NCBI RefSeq assembly: GCF_964355755.1
Contig: NC_092674.1
Span: forward strand, 12,779,001 to 12,843,000
Reading direction: 5' to 3'
DNA from: Antedon mediterranea
Taxonomy: Eukaryota > Echinodermata > Crinoidea > Comatulida > Antedonidae
DNA: 64,000 bases
Numbering within the stretch: the stretch's first letter is position 1; each line of letters opens with the position of its first letter. Positions 49,401 through 61,420 of the stretch are shown piece after piece. The notes under the pieces were generated by a model. That model was given only the letters and a program-made list of their open reading frames with translations, was not told the DNA's origin and ran no database searches. The position numbers and the translations under genes are program-made.

Positions 49401-50235
49401 CATGTCGAGTTCTGGTAATGTGTGATACTTTCAGGAATGAATCGGCTGTTCCAGATGAAGCAACGTCAGATTCAGTGAGAGCCGTTGTCCAAACTGACTC
49501 ATCTAATAAATCGCCAACAGTGTTCCATAGCTCCTTCTCAATGTGCAGTCCGCCCATCATAACTACGTAGACTTTCTCACCATAGAGATCTGGCCATTTC
49601 CATTTTTAAATTTGACCGTCATCTTGAAAATGAGTGACCTGAGCAAAATGGCTTGACCAGTATCTGTTTCAGTAACCTCAGATACCTCTGAATTGACACC
49701 TTATTTGTTCATTTATGATTTTTACAGCCTTATATAATATTTCCTTTTTTTGGCAGCCATTTTGAAATTTGGCCGCCATCTTGGAATTGGGTGACCTGAG
49801 CAAAATGGCTTGACCAGCATCTATTACAGTGACCTCAGAAACCCCTGAATTGACACCTCATTTGTTAATTTCTGATTTTTACAGTCTGATATATGACATT
49901 TGATTTTTTTGGCGGCCATTTTAAAATTTAGCCGCCATCTTGAAAATTGGTGGTCTGAGCAACATGACATGACCAGCTTCTGTTTCAGTGACCCCCAGAA
50001 ACCCTGACATTGACACCCCATTTGTTGATTTATGAGTCTTACAGCCAGATATATGGCATTTCCTTTTTTCTGGCGGCCATCTTGGATTTTGGCCGCCATC
50101 TTGGAAAATCGGACCCGATCAAGTGGGTTCTACGGATAAAATCAATAGATAGGTCGAAAGGAAACTCCATGCCAAATTTGGTACTTTTGTCCGGCCGGTA
50201 ACGTTAATCCTGAAAATTGTTGCTAAGCCACCTGA
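46478..50235 (-). mobile_element. 3.76-kb DNA transposon with long TIRs and a decayed gene
   Basis: Ends TCAGGTGGCTTAGCAA and its complement are flanked by CTCTAATAG and CTATAATAG, a 9-bp target duplication with one change. The TIRs are about 0.5-0.6 kb and each is built of two to three diverged units of roughly 170-190 bp containing AAGATGGCGGCCAAAT and TTTCTGGGGTCA motifs. Between them is one minus-strand gene (47110-49600). It landed in unit B, so it is younger than that duplication. Confidence 0.88.
47110..49600 (-). pseudogene. Decayed transposon protein of a multi-copy invertebrate family (Cys-rich tail)
   Basis: Minus-strand frames together form one protein of about 830 codons broken by several frameshifts and stops (near 49300, 48600, 48390, 47730, 47430 and 47270). 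Landmarks in order: VYVVMMGGLHIE, ASSGTADSFLKVSHITRTRH, HVNYSRWLPVHIRDM, IPIDQVHEQENKVVKESGG, VVGLTENPVAFRRWM, LDGAVTVHALPVINVSTFQ, EEADTRIVVHV with VDTDVVVVLIG, LPMFHSLSGCDTTSAF, and a Cys-rich tail (VKCGCKRACTVCKCSK). I recognise this landmark series from uncharacterised multi-copy proteins of cnidarians, molluscs and fish. The EADTR/DTDVVV pair resembles a PIN/FEN-like nuclease core; that is inference. The N-terminus is missing, cut by the TIR. Confidence 0.8.
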
Positions 50236-50244
50236 CTATAATAG

Positions 50245-50886
50245 TAACCCTTCCAATAGTAACCCACCCTAAAAAACAATCAAAGAATAATAACCCAGAG
50301 TTACAATTAGAACTGCAAACCATAATAGTAGGTAACATTTGTAATTGAGGGCGTTTTATTTGACACGACAAAGCATGTGAACTCCCCAAAAATGTACCGT
50401 ATTATAATGTAGTATATTTTAAATGTTGACATGACATAATAAACATTGAAAGTTCTTTCTAACAGAGTTTTTTCTCGCGTTACTCGGATGTTGTAATTAA
50501 TTTTTGTTTTATTTATTGTAATGCGCCGTGTTCTTTATATATTTGATTGTATATTGTTTTTCAATAAGCCGTGTGGAGGATTCAGGTAATATCTCTTTAA
50601 AGGGTAACACCGCGGCTTTAAAATGTATATTACTTATTATACAGATTGTAGAAATGTATGTACTGTTTTATCTGGTTCGGTAGTAAGTGGGTAGAATGAC
50701 TGACAGAATGAAACAAAGTAGTCGGCGTGTAAAACTCAAGGTAACTTTTAATAGGTAATCCTCCACAGTATAGGTGATGAGGTTGCAAATTGACAAGGTG
50801 TCAATGTGGCTATTTGGCAATGTGGGTGTGTGCGTGTGCGTGTGCGTGTGTTCATTCATCACTACAAATACAAAATAAATGGTATA
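50245..50886. other. Unit B remainder and GT-rich stretch
   Basis: Matches unit A around 42.3-42.6 kb up to about 50640. At about 50822-50850 there is a GTGTGTGCGTGTGC run. No coding. Confidence 0.5.
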
Positions 50887-51046
50887 CAAATAATGAATGT
50901 TTATGAGTGCAATGGTACAAATAATGGCACGAGGTGAATGATGAAAGGTTATATCAACGAGGCAAAGCCGAGTTGATATAACCTTTCATCATTCACCAAG
51001 TGCCATTATTTGTACCATTACACGAATACAAAACATTCATTATTTG
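50887..51046. mobile_element. Perfectly folding small MITE (160 bp)
   Basis: CAAATAATGAATGTTT at the start mirrors AAACATTCATTATTTG at the end. The arms continue through ATGGTACAAATAATGGCA and TGATGAAAGGTTATATCAAC to a 13-base loop (GAGGCAAAGCCGA). Confidence 0.8.
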
Positions 51047-51619
51047 TTTTATATAACATCTAGACGTTTTTTTTTTGTACACAAAAATGTTTCAAAAAGT
51101 ACTATTTAACGATCGTTGAATAGTGCGTACTATTGCACGCCATGTGACCCACATTCGTCCAATCAAATGACAGGAATTTATATAGGTGTTATATAAAAAC
51201 GGATAAGTAACAATAGTACCGGCAATATTAGCATACGGGTCACGTGACCCAAACTGTCCGAGCGAGAGAGGCTCTCGCAGAGTACAAAACAATGTTAACA
51301 ACGTGCGTCGGCCTAGAGAAGACGTCACCTAAACTGACTAAAAAATTAACTTTTAAAATCTTTTTATCAACAATTACAGCCTATTACCAGGATTCCTGGT
51401 TTATATAAAAACAAGTAATAAGATTAATAATATTTCAGAACTCACCAAAACACTATAATTTACATAATAATATGGTAATTGGAACGCTTCAGGCATGTTT
51501 ATATGACATTAACTGCGAACGGGTGCGCGCACACCATCGTCCGATATTCGAAGCATATTATAATATGCGCCCTCAACGGACGACATAAATCTTTACAACA
51601 CAGATATTGCCTGCTTAGA

Positions 51620-51757
51620 GGTGAAATATAAGATTTGATAAGTGAATGATATTATGTTCGAGGGAATATATATTTCCTGAAGCGTAGCTGAGGGAAATAT
51701 ATAATTCCTCGAGAACATAATATCATCCCGAGGGGTGTTAAATCTTATATTTTACCG
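51620..51757. mobile_element. Small inverted-repeat MITE (about 140 bp)
   Basis: Left arm GGTGAAATATAAGATTTGAT mirrors AAATCTTATATTTTACC. The inner arms pair ATGATATTATGTTCGAGGGA with its complement. No flanking duplication was worked out. Confidence 0.75.
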
Positions 51758-52049
51758 ATATAAAAGGCGATATCTGTTATATTACATAGCCAACAACAAG
51801 TAAAATATCTGCTGGGTCGGGTAGCTAGGCTAGGCCTCTTTTTTGTATTGTATGTAGACAAGCTGCCTAGACACCTTACCTTGCCAAGAATAATATACAG
51901 ATAATTACTAATTACTAATTCCTTGGCAATAAAATATTCACTAGCCTAGGTCATTTAAATAATAATAATAATAACAGAAGCATTTCCATCAATAAGCCTA
52001 CATTATTAATAATACTATTTTCATCAGGTAGACCGAATAAATAATAATT

Positions 52050-52854
52050 CGCCGTGGTTAGGATTCCGGCACCGGAACTCAACTGCCCAGCGTTAGGGAA
52101 TCCGACACGCTATTGCGCATGCCCAGAGCGAGGTAATCGGCGACTCTATACTCTACATCCATCTACAGACTAACAGCAAAGATTACTAAACTCTCTTTGC
52201 TAACAGCGATGGATCAATTAATAGCTGCGCCACGGCAAACGAGCCTAGCCCATTCATATATAAACTTCATATAATTCTGAATTATCATTACATGACTAGT
52301 TTAATGATTTTCAAGTACAAAATAAAAGATTTCATATAACGCATTATACTGTAATAAAATGCACTCGTTCGTATACAAATTTATTTGTTGACGGCAGCCG
52401 CCGCGCGGATATGATGTGAAAAAAAACAGAACTGTTCGGGAAGTCGGGGTCGCAACGCTACGCTATATTCACTTTCGTACATTTCTTGAAATACGCAAGC
52501 GTTTTGCCACTGGGTAGGCCTGTGTTTTTCTCCCATTCCGAACTTCATACTTCCTCTGTCTAATAAAATTACAGCATTACGATTCTTAGATAGATACTGA
52601 TTCTTATAAATATCATAATAATTATTTTAACGCGTGACGTAGGCCAAGTTTAATCCATCGCCCTGTCCCCCTCAAAACGACTAATTAGGCTACAGTAAAT
52701 CCCTATAACAACGTCCGACTCTCGGTGGTGTGGTGTGCGCGGTCTGTGGCACTAGTACAAGCTATAATTAATTCGCTCTGGGCATGCGCAATAGCGTGTC
52801 GGATTCCCTAACGGTGGGCAGTTGAATTCCGGTGCCGGAATCCTAACCACGGCG
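52050..52854. mobile_element. 805-bp non-autonomous element with 82-bp TIRs
   Basis: TIRs 52050-52131 and 52773-52854 begin CGCCGTGGTTAGGATTCCGG and differ at about three positions. Flanking ATAATAATT (52041-52049 and 52855-52863) is a 9-bp target duplication. No coding capacity. The 9-bp duplication fits Mutator-like elements but does not prove that class. Confidence 0.88.
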
Positions 52855-53031
52855 ATAATAATTCGTCTTCGAGCCGAATCACCGGATGTTCAGTGCGTCG
52901 CGCGCGTCCCGGTTACTACTGTAAGTATTAACCAATTACAAACGGTCTTTCATCACATCTAGGGAGGACTGATAACAAATTAGGGCGCTATGTATGCATA
53001 GTTGAAATAGTTTAGTTGATTAATTTCTTCA

Positions 53032-53108
53032 AGCAAGTTCCGTGGCGCAGCGCATGAAGCGTTGTCTTGTGATGGAGTGACAATTTCATCGCGAGTTCAA
53101 GACCAAGA
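53032..53108 (+). pseudogene. tRNA-like sequence (SINE head or tRNA pseudogene)
   Basis: A-box-like TGGCGCAGCGC followed at about the right distance by B-box-like GAGTTCAAGACC. The cloverleaf is poor and there is no clear anticodon arm. Confidence 0.4.
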
Positions 53109-53149
53109 AGATGACTTTTGTTTATTTATCGGCAAACGCGAGTGTTACC

Positions 53150-53285
53150 ACACGAAAATTACACAGTCAATATCATCGTACTCGAGAATTTGCTGGATTT
53201 TATATGTTTAATGACAGGGACACGATAATTACGCGAAAATTACTCAGTCAATATCATCGTACTCGAGGATATATACGATTTACGA
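53150..53285. repeat. Two-copy direct repeat of about 95 bp
   Basis: CAGTCAATATCATCGTACTCGA occurs at about 53163 and 53253, each preceded by ACGAAAATTAC or GCGAAAATTAC. Confidence 0.75.
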
Positions 53286-53780
53286 TCCTCGCAGAAGTAG
53301 TCATGTGATGCAGTTTCAACCAACCACGTTCACGTATTTACATAGGCTATGTAATATTATAAAATATAAACCTTTTAATCAACATTGGTAATAACCGTGC
53401 TTAATTTTAGACAGCACTCGGGCAAAAGTTAAGTAGCTTCCTTCTTTAAAAAAAGAAGTTGTTCTGTAAGACATTACCACAGTACGCGTGTGAAGTGGAA
53501 CTAATTCGCCTTAAAATACTAGTTTAAAAATATCATAATTAAAGTCAAGACTTTTAAATATCTGATAATTAGAGATGTGCGCGCGTGCAAATTAACCATC
53601 TAAATTAATATTTATTTACTAAAGCTAACATTATGTTCTCTTTTCGAGAAACGTTGTTTTTATGGTCTATTAGTGATTGGTGAAACTTCACACTAACGAT
53701 TATTGAAAAAGATAGTTTTAGTATTGATATAATGTAAATGAGGTGTAGTAGTATGCCACATGTATGCAACATTTTAATTT

Positions 53781-54969
53781 ATTGATGATGAAAATTATAT
53801 TATTATTATAACCAAATTAGTCATGATATACGATGATTATAAATCAGTTATAAGGTATAGTAGTATTATATTATTATTGTAACCGAATTAACATTTTTGT
53901 TATAGAATACAAATACTGGTACGTAATGGCCGACACTCCACACTAAACATGGCCGTGCATTTAATACAAAACATTGTATTACATTGACAATTTAGAATGT
54001 TATAATGTACTTGGTATCGAAACTATACCGAATGACCAAAAGGTGACATACACTTTTGTCAAATCATATCCTGTTTTGAATCGTTGAATATATTTAAACT
54101 ATGAAACTTTTTAGACATAATATTGTTTGTACATCATACGTATGGTGTAGTCATTTATTTGTTTGTCATTGAAAGTAATGGTAATGTATAATTTGTATAT
54201 TGTCCCATATCGTTTATGAACGCGTTATAATTTTGATTCTGTTTTTGTTTTATGTGTAAAATTGAAGATCGAAATAATTAAAATGTTAGAATTAATCGTG
54301 ATCTTTGAAATTATAATCATGAATATTGTCTCCATGTTAATAATTTAAAGTAATAGTTTTTAAAATGTTATATGTCATTTGACCCAGGCCTAAATAATAT
54401 GAAAGAAATCTTTAAAAAAAAATAGTACATACATATATATATAATCCGAATGTGCATGTATATTGCTATGATATACATAATTAAATGACTTTCTCTCTGG
54501 GCTTCCGATTTAAGTGAAGTAGACATTATTTTATTATGACCTACAGTAGTAACGTTCTACTGCTATTTTTTATTTAAGTTAATCATGTTCCTTTGTAATC
54601 AGTGCTACTAATCACCAACATGTGACATGTGTGTATAGCATGTCCCCCGGATGTCGACGCATGTGCTGGGCCAACTTCTAAATATATTTACTATATAAAT
54701 ACTTCATACAGAGGGACACCGCCAGATTAAGTGCGTCCTATCACTAGTAAGTAACTTGATTCATATTTCTAACTACAGGACAGCTATTGACGCGTAAACC
54801 ACAATGAAAATGAGTTTGTCAATTAGTAGACATTTTACTGTAATATTAAATATATTTGTTACTAGACATTAGTTTGATAAAATATATTCTACAAAATTAG
54901 TAGGCCTAATCGTTTTCCCCTAATAAATTAAGGGGGTGGGGGACACGTGTTTGTTTATGAGTGAGAATC
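53781..54969. other. Intergenic or intronic DNA, nothing recognised
   Basis: AT-rich. No exons or known repeats were seen. Confidence 0.35.
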
Positions 54970-55181
54970 AATAAGGCATTTAGTTAAAATGCAGACCGTC
55001 TTAAATTACTTGACATGTTCCGATAAATATATTCGCATCATCAGAATTGTAATCAAAGCCAAGAATACTTGTATACGTACAAAGTTGCGTTTAAATGAGT
55101 CAATAATTAGAATGAGAATAGATTTATCGAAACATGTCAAGTAATTTTAAGACGGCCCACATTTTCATTAAATGCCTTATG
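54970..55181. mobile_element. Inverted-repeat MITE (about 210 bp)
   Basis: ATAAGGCATTTAGTTAAAATG followed by GACCGTCTTAAATTACTTGA mirrors TCAAGTAATTTTAAGACGGC and TTTCATTAAATGCCTTAT. The centre is about 90 bp. Confidence 0.75.
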
Positions 55182-56490
55182 ATATTATTGATTATCAATC
55201 GTAATTTGGTGGTATTATACATGATGTGCCTGTTTATGTACAGTGAAAGAGCTTATTTTAGTATCCTATAATAGTAATATATTTTCTATATAGGAGAATA
55301 TGGTATTTCAAATCAGGTACAAAAGCCGACGATCCAAGCGAATTACATGTTTAAGTTTTAAAAAAATCGGAAAACATTCATTTCTTATTTTCAAAACACC
55401 TTGCAAATCGACGCAGTCCGATGGCATTCGTGACTGGCGGAACAACGCAACAAAAATGAAAAACGAAAATGGCATGTTGTGTTTTCTGTAGGCCTATACA
55501 GTAATTAGTTTCTCAGATACCACCGTTGACAGTAGTAGAATTGGGTGTTTATTTCAAGCTCACATAAACGGGCAAAGAAATCCTCGTTATTAAAAAAAAC
55601 ATTTAAACTTTTTCACTATAGTATATTTAAATTATCTACTTATTAATTTATTTATATAATGTTTTCTCTTTTTACTTGGTTATTTAAAACAAACGGAAAA
55701 CATTCAAGTTGAAATTTGTTATGTTAATTATACCCACAGATTGCACTATTTTCTTTATAGTTAATTAGGTACTCTTTTCGTACTGTTGGGAATTTCAGTT
55801 CAATTATTTTCCAAAATAGTGGTACACAACAATGAAAGAAAATGTGAAAACAACATTTTTGTTACGTTCTTGTCATTAGAAATATTCTTGCAACTGAGGT
55901 GAACTTTGAAAATGCCGGTCAGATATAAAAAAAAAAAACAGTTACAAGGAATAAATTAGCAATTGTCACTGCATACTCATCCATCAAACTAGCCGCCATC
56001 GAGCAAATATTCAATTCCATGAATCTTATGAGGGTTAGTTTTATAGGAACAATGGTACTTTTTTTATTTGTTTTGGCAATTAATGCAATTAAAGCGTAAT
56101 TAATTCGTCATATTCCATTTGGAATACTACTACCTGTAAAATGACTAGAATGTTCTGATTTGTTAATTTTTAAATTATATTATATACAGAATTATATATT
56201 ATCTAAAATGTTCGGGTAGCTCCCATGCATGCGGCTTTTGGCCTTAATGGAAGTCCTTTTGTATATTTTTTTCTTTTTTTACAGTATAATTTAATTTTGT
56301 TTAAACTACAGGCGTGGCCCGTGAAAAAAAAATCAAAATATATGTGTCGCCATCAACGGCAAATATTGGAGCAGAGCAAAAACTACATCAACCAGGAAAT
56401 CACGAAATTAATTTTATACCGCGGACGATTGAAAATCTGCCGATTAAATCAGAAAGGTTGTTTTAAAACCTTTCTGCCTAAGAGAGAAAT
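55182..56490. other. No recognised features
   Basis: AT-rich, with short frames that lack any recognisable similarity (55300-55491, 56225-56527). Confidence 0.35.
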
Positions 56491-56492
56491 AT

Positions 56493-59400
56493 TATTAAAT
56501 CTACGTTTCGCGGTACATCTGAGATAGATAATGTAGGTATGCAAGGCGGAAATCTTTTTCCATTGTGTTCAAAAGTAACCATAATTGAAGTATAGATACA
56601 CTAACATCGTGGAGCACATTTAGCTCGTAGTATCATGTACGTGCACATAGCATCGCATTGGTAAGTCACAAACATATTAGTGAAATGCACAACACTGCAG
56701 TAATAGTTATTAATTCATAAAGGTTATGAAATAATCAAATTAAACAAAGGTCTATCCTTACACGTACGAAAAAAACACCAACAGTTATCTAACAACACGT
56801 ATTCCTTACTTTTGCGAAAACACTGAAAGAACGAATGATTACATATTATGCTTAATTCTGGAATAGGTATGCACAATGTAAAACGCATAGCACCAACTCC
56901 GTGTCGGTTTTTACAACAGCTGTTCCATGCGTCTAATGTCTTAGAAAAGATAGTATTAGTGTTTTTAATGTCATCGGTAGACTTTTAACAGTCACCGGTA
57001 AAGTAACTTCCGAGTTCGTCATCACTTTGCGATTTCCAACTTCGCTGTAGTCACAATAAAACCTCTGTACAAAACGCTTGCAGCTGTCCTGAAAACTAAA
57101 CACTTCATCCGGTAGTGGTAACTAGTATGAGTTTTAATTATGATAAAGTGACTTTTGAACTGGCAGCTACGACTAAAAATATATCTAGGCTCCAAATTCT
57201 GTTCAGGTAACACATTTTGAATGCTAAATTCTTACTATTGGTTTCATTTTACCGTTACTTGGAGGAGATATGTTTTTTTTTAATGTTTATAAAATCAAAT
57301 GAAAATCTTTATTCATATCCATTTATTGTATCATTTTGCATAAAATACATTGTTACTCTGCAGCACAATACAATGTAAAACAGAAAACTGAAAAAACCAC
57401 GACATATCATTCTCTAAAATTCAGTGCCCTAAAGGAATTATGGTAACAATGATTACGGAATCTATTACGAGAGGTGATGGACCTTTTTTTTAACGTCAAA
57501 ATAGTGCATTGGATAGGTTAGGTTTTGCAAAATTGAATGTGTTTCCTCAGTAAAGTATCTTATAACAAGGCCAACAGCCATTAAGTCGCGTGCTACAATG
57601 CATAGTGATACAGGACCGACAGACAGACCGACAGACCGACAGACAGACAGACCGACAGACCGACAGACAGACCGACCGACCGACATAGTGAACTATACTG
57701 ACCGAAATTACTGTTTAAAAATGTTGAAATATTTAAAAACATTTATATTTTTTTTAATTTACACGTGCGTAGCCTGTCACTTTTGACGTGCTCGTATAAC
57801 GTAATTTCGAGTTGAAAAGTAAGTCAAGAAAACAGAAATCGGGCAAAAAGAGTGCGCAATAACATTTAACGCGCAGTGGGCGCGCAAAAATATGCGCACT
57901 CATGGCAATTTTGTAAACGCTTAAAATTGCCTGAAACGTACTCCTATTTCATAGAAAATAAATTAAAAAAATTTTAAGCGCACGTACGCATGCGTTACAT
58001 GCGTTACGCACGTAATTGTATTGCCATATGATGATTTATGCCCTGAAATTTATGAGTACCAAATTTTATTTAATTGTGATTCATGGTTGTGAAGATATGA
58101 TTACAAACGTAATTTCGTTAAATCGTGCGTAGACCGCGTAATTTTGTATTGCGCACCGTGAAAACATAACCACATCGATTCCTGCCCATAAGGAATATAC
58201 TGTGAAAAATTGACCTATCTAGATTAAACTGATATCAAAATAAGGTCAGAAAGCGATAAAACGCATAGTGATACCGGACCGACAGACCGACAAACCGACA
58301 CTCAACCATCACCGTGATGATATCGGGATATCTGCGTTAACGCACTCAGTGTAACAAACATCTTGAAATACACTCATACTCTATAAACTGAAAACATGTA
58401 TAGTGCTGAATTATGTCTATTATGTGTCATATAGTACTAAGTGCGAATAACCAATAAAGTAGTGGTTTTTTTTCGTAAAGAAAGCAATGCATTTAATTCG
58501 ATATTTTTCTTGATAGTATAATATTCAATTGTTTGGTGTATATCACTGTTATGAGTCCAGGTAAGCACAACTGTGACATCTATTGTCTATAAACGTCTAT
58601 AAATTTCAAGTCCTTTATTGTCTGACTTCGTTTTGAATGAAGTTATAGGCCTTCAAATTCAAATGTCAAATGAATACTAATATTGGTGTCCTTTCTACAT
58701 GATCTCAAACTCTTCCGTAGTCACCTAATCGACCAACAATATTGGTATGCATACAGAGAGTCATGTCAGGAATAAACAATGTAAGTCGCTTATTACGAAG
58801 ATGGACCTATTTCATTATGTAACTGCTGTTGTCACTATGATATTATTTACGTACATAATTTGTATAATTAATGTTTATCTATTGTGTAATCAGTTATGTT
58901 TTCAGATTGAACTTAACTGATTTTAAATCAATGGGAGCTCATCAGTTATATACATTATAATGATTTCAGATTTGACAAAATAATTAAAACTGATTACTTT
59001 CCGATTATCAGAAAGCTTAAATGTGTTAATATTTACATAAACAATGGTACGAAGACGTAAACTTACTGCGAGCTTCTGCATTTAATATATACTATTAAGA
59101 GGCTAATTATGGCTATTTCAAATAACAGTTCGGAATAGTTGGATTTTGTTGCTTATGTTCGAAATTGTCTTTTATTTCAAACTCACAAAAAGGGGCAATG
59201 AAAATGTCGTTATTAAAAACATTATTTAAAGCTTATTCAGTATAGTTAAATTATTCAATTATTCATTTAGTTATATGTGTTGTTCAATTTTTTTTTCTTT
59301 TTCCTTGGTTTGATAAAACATGTTAGTGATAAAATGCTAATATTAGTTTATTAATGAAAAAGATCTTAATTTAAATAAACATTTCAATTAGCTGTACGCG

Positions 59401-61070
59401 AGTGCAAATAAAACAACTAAATGAATATGTATTTTGCAAAAAGCTAAAATTATGTTTTCGAGAATTGTTGTTTTTTTTAGAACACACTACTAAGTGGTTG
59501 GTGTAACTTCACATTTATGATATATTGAAACATTATATGTTAATTAGTCACCTTAATATGGACCTTTGCCATATACGATGATTTAAAATTCAGAGTTTTA
59601 GTATTATAGTATTACAGTTAAACCCCCATGATCGGTCACCTCCCGAAAGCTGCCTCCCTTAACGGCCGTACTTTCGAAAAGCCTGTTTGTTCTTCATCTA
59701 AATAGTGGACCATCTCACGTGAGCGCCATCTCACGTGAGCGGCCGCGTAAAATTTGGTTACAACACATTAGATTATTTGTATGGTAAATTACCTCCCGTA
59801 AGCGGCCACACAACAACAATACATGGCTGCAGTCGCGTGCGCAAATTTCAGTTAGTGTTTACCGACCGACCGAAGTATCAAAATACAATTTTCATACTTA
59901 TATTGTGCTTTAGGCTATATAATAATTAGCTTTATTTCGAAGCGGTTTTAAAATATTTATGTGAAGAATATTCCTGTGTTTTTTTAGATGAGATAGGCCT
60001 AACTACACTTTTTGATTTTGACCGACCGGTTTCTCTGAAAATCATAAATAATACTAAACCATCTGATCATAAACAATACAATACAATTAACTAGAGACTG
60101 TAGAGGCCCGTTGTGTTAAGAAAGCCGAAAAATATCGTGCATAGCCATAATACGTGATTTTGATTTTGGCCCTCTATCGGCAGAACCTCAAGTAACCGGC
60201 CACTTTTCAATGTCATAAAATAAGGCAATTAATAGGAGTTGATACCTTAGTGGTTATAACAGCCCAGGTCTATAGTCTACTTTAGTTAAGTATGGTCAAC
60301 ATCATGAATTCCAGAAAAGTGAGTGCTAAATTAAACTAAATTTGAACTTATCAAGCCCACATTTTTGTCGCAAATACTGTACTGTAGGAGAAATCCAAGC
60401 GTAAGCAACAGAAGAAAAGATGTCATAAGTAAGCCCATTAATTACAATTTTCACGGTTGGTCTCTTCGAAAAATAGAGAACCCTACGAACCCTCTTGCTT
60501 TGAGCTTGTCCTTCACTTTGACGAGTTCGAGTTATCCTCGTTAACGCACACCCTGCAACTAACATGAAATACACATACAGTACTCTATGACGCGAAAAAA
60601 TATGTTTATAGTGTTCTGAATTGTGTCTATTCTGTGTCATACAATATTAAGTGCGAATAACCAATAAGTAAAGGTTAATATTCTATTCTGTTCCGTTTAT
60701 TCAGTAAAGCTTAAATTTCAATCAGATATGTTACTTTCCACTATGATGACACGATTACGAAATCAGCAACAGTTGACCACATACGAATGACAATCGGTTC
60801 TTTTTAGTGGGCTGAATTATTAACATTAATTGATTTAAACGGCCACTAACTGTCAGTAGTATAATAAAACTAATTCCCACTTGTACAGAGAATTTGACAT
60901 GAAAACTTTTACATACAATATCATTTCACTATAAATCTTTGATATCATGTGTATATAAACAACACTGAATGTGTTTACAATTGTCATGTCACGGGAATAC
61001 GGTTGAGTTTCATAGGAAACAAAGTTGTAGAGATTATAAGTTTCTGAAATATACTGTATTTATACTGTAC
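56493..61070. repeat. Tandem unit C (ankyrin exon lost)
   Basis: Matches unit A at 56493-56600 (TTTCGCGGTACATCT, TGTAGGTATGCAAGGCGG), 57100-57580 and 59330-61060. The distance between the first two anchors is about 0.6 kb here against about 1.85 kb in unit A, and no ankyrin exon could be found, so about 1.2 kb holding the exon was lost or replaced. Confidence 0.7.
57598..57690. repeat. GACCGACAGACA simple repeat
   Basis: Irregular GACC/GACA tetranucleotide run, about 80 bp, opening spurious frames on both strands. A second small version lies at about 58264-58300, where the leading sequence GCATAGTGATAC also recurs, so both may start the same repeat element. Confidence 0.8.
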
Positions 61071-61420
61071 TTTTCAATCATATATCCCACGTGTTACCAG
61101 AATTTGGAATAACTTACCCAGTGAAATCCGCAACTTAAATAGTTCTGTTTGTTCTTTTAAAACCAAATAACTTAATTATCTCAATATTTATTTTTTAAAT
61201 AATTTTGATATTGAAAAAGTGTGTAGTTGGTCGCTTTCTTGTAGATGCTTTAATTGTAGAACGTTATTTATTTATTTTTCTTATATTTTTCTGTTCTGGT
61301 TTGACCAACTAGCATAGGGGTTTAGCACCTGTTTGGTATTTCCGTGCCTCCTTTTATAATTGTTTTGTTTTCTTTGTTATGTATATGGCAGAAATTGAAT
61401 AAATAAATAAATAAATAAAC
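61070..61420 (+). mobile_element. 3' end of a non-LTR retrotransposon
   Basis: The frame ends RVTRIWNNLPSEIRN and SVCSFKTK, the usual close of a CR1/Jockey-like ORF2. A short 3' UTR follows and then a tail of AAATAAATAAATAAATAAAC. It overlaps the fragment at 44395-44650, consistent with one element carried by the duplicated units. Confidence 0.75.

Larger units (their letters stand above)
44975..53780. repeat. Tandem unit B (carries ankyrin exon 1; interrupted)
   Basis: Matches unit A at 44975-46460 (including the exon and both intron flanks), 50330-50640 and about 53540-53780. The match is broken by the 3.8-kb transposon at 46478-50235, and by MITEs and unrelated DNA at 50.7-53.5 kb. Confidence 0.65.

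Noticed and set aside
56493-57580. Fourth ankyrin exon expected from the unit C flanks
   Set aside because: No minus-strand sequence like SPLxxAAxxGHTDVC could be found; the spacing is about 1.2 kb short.
57598-57690. CRISPR-like or structured repeat array
   Set aside because: It is a GACC/GACA tetranucleotide microsatellite with no spacers.
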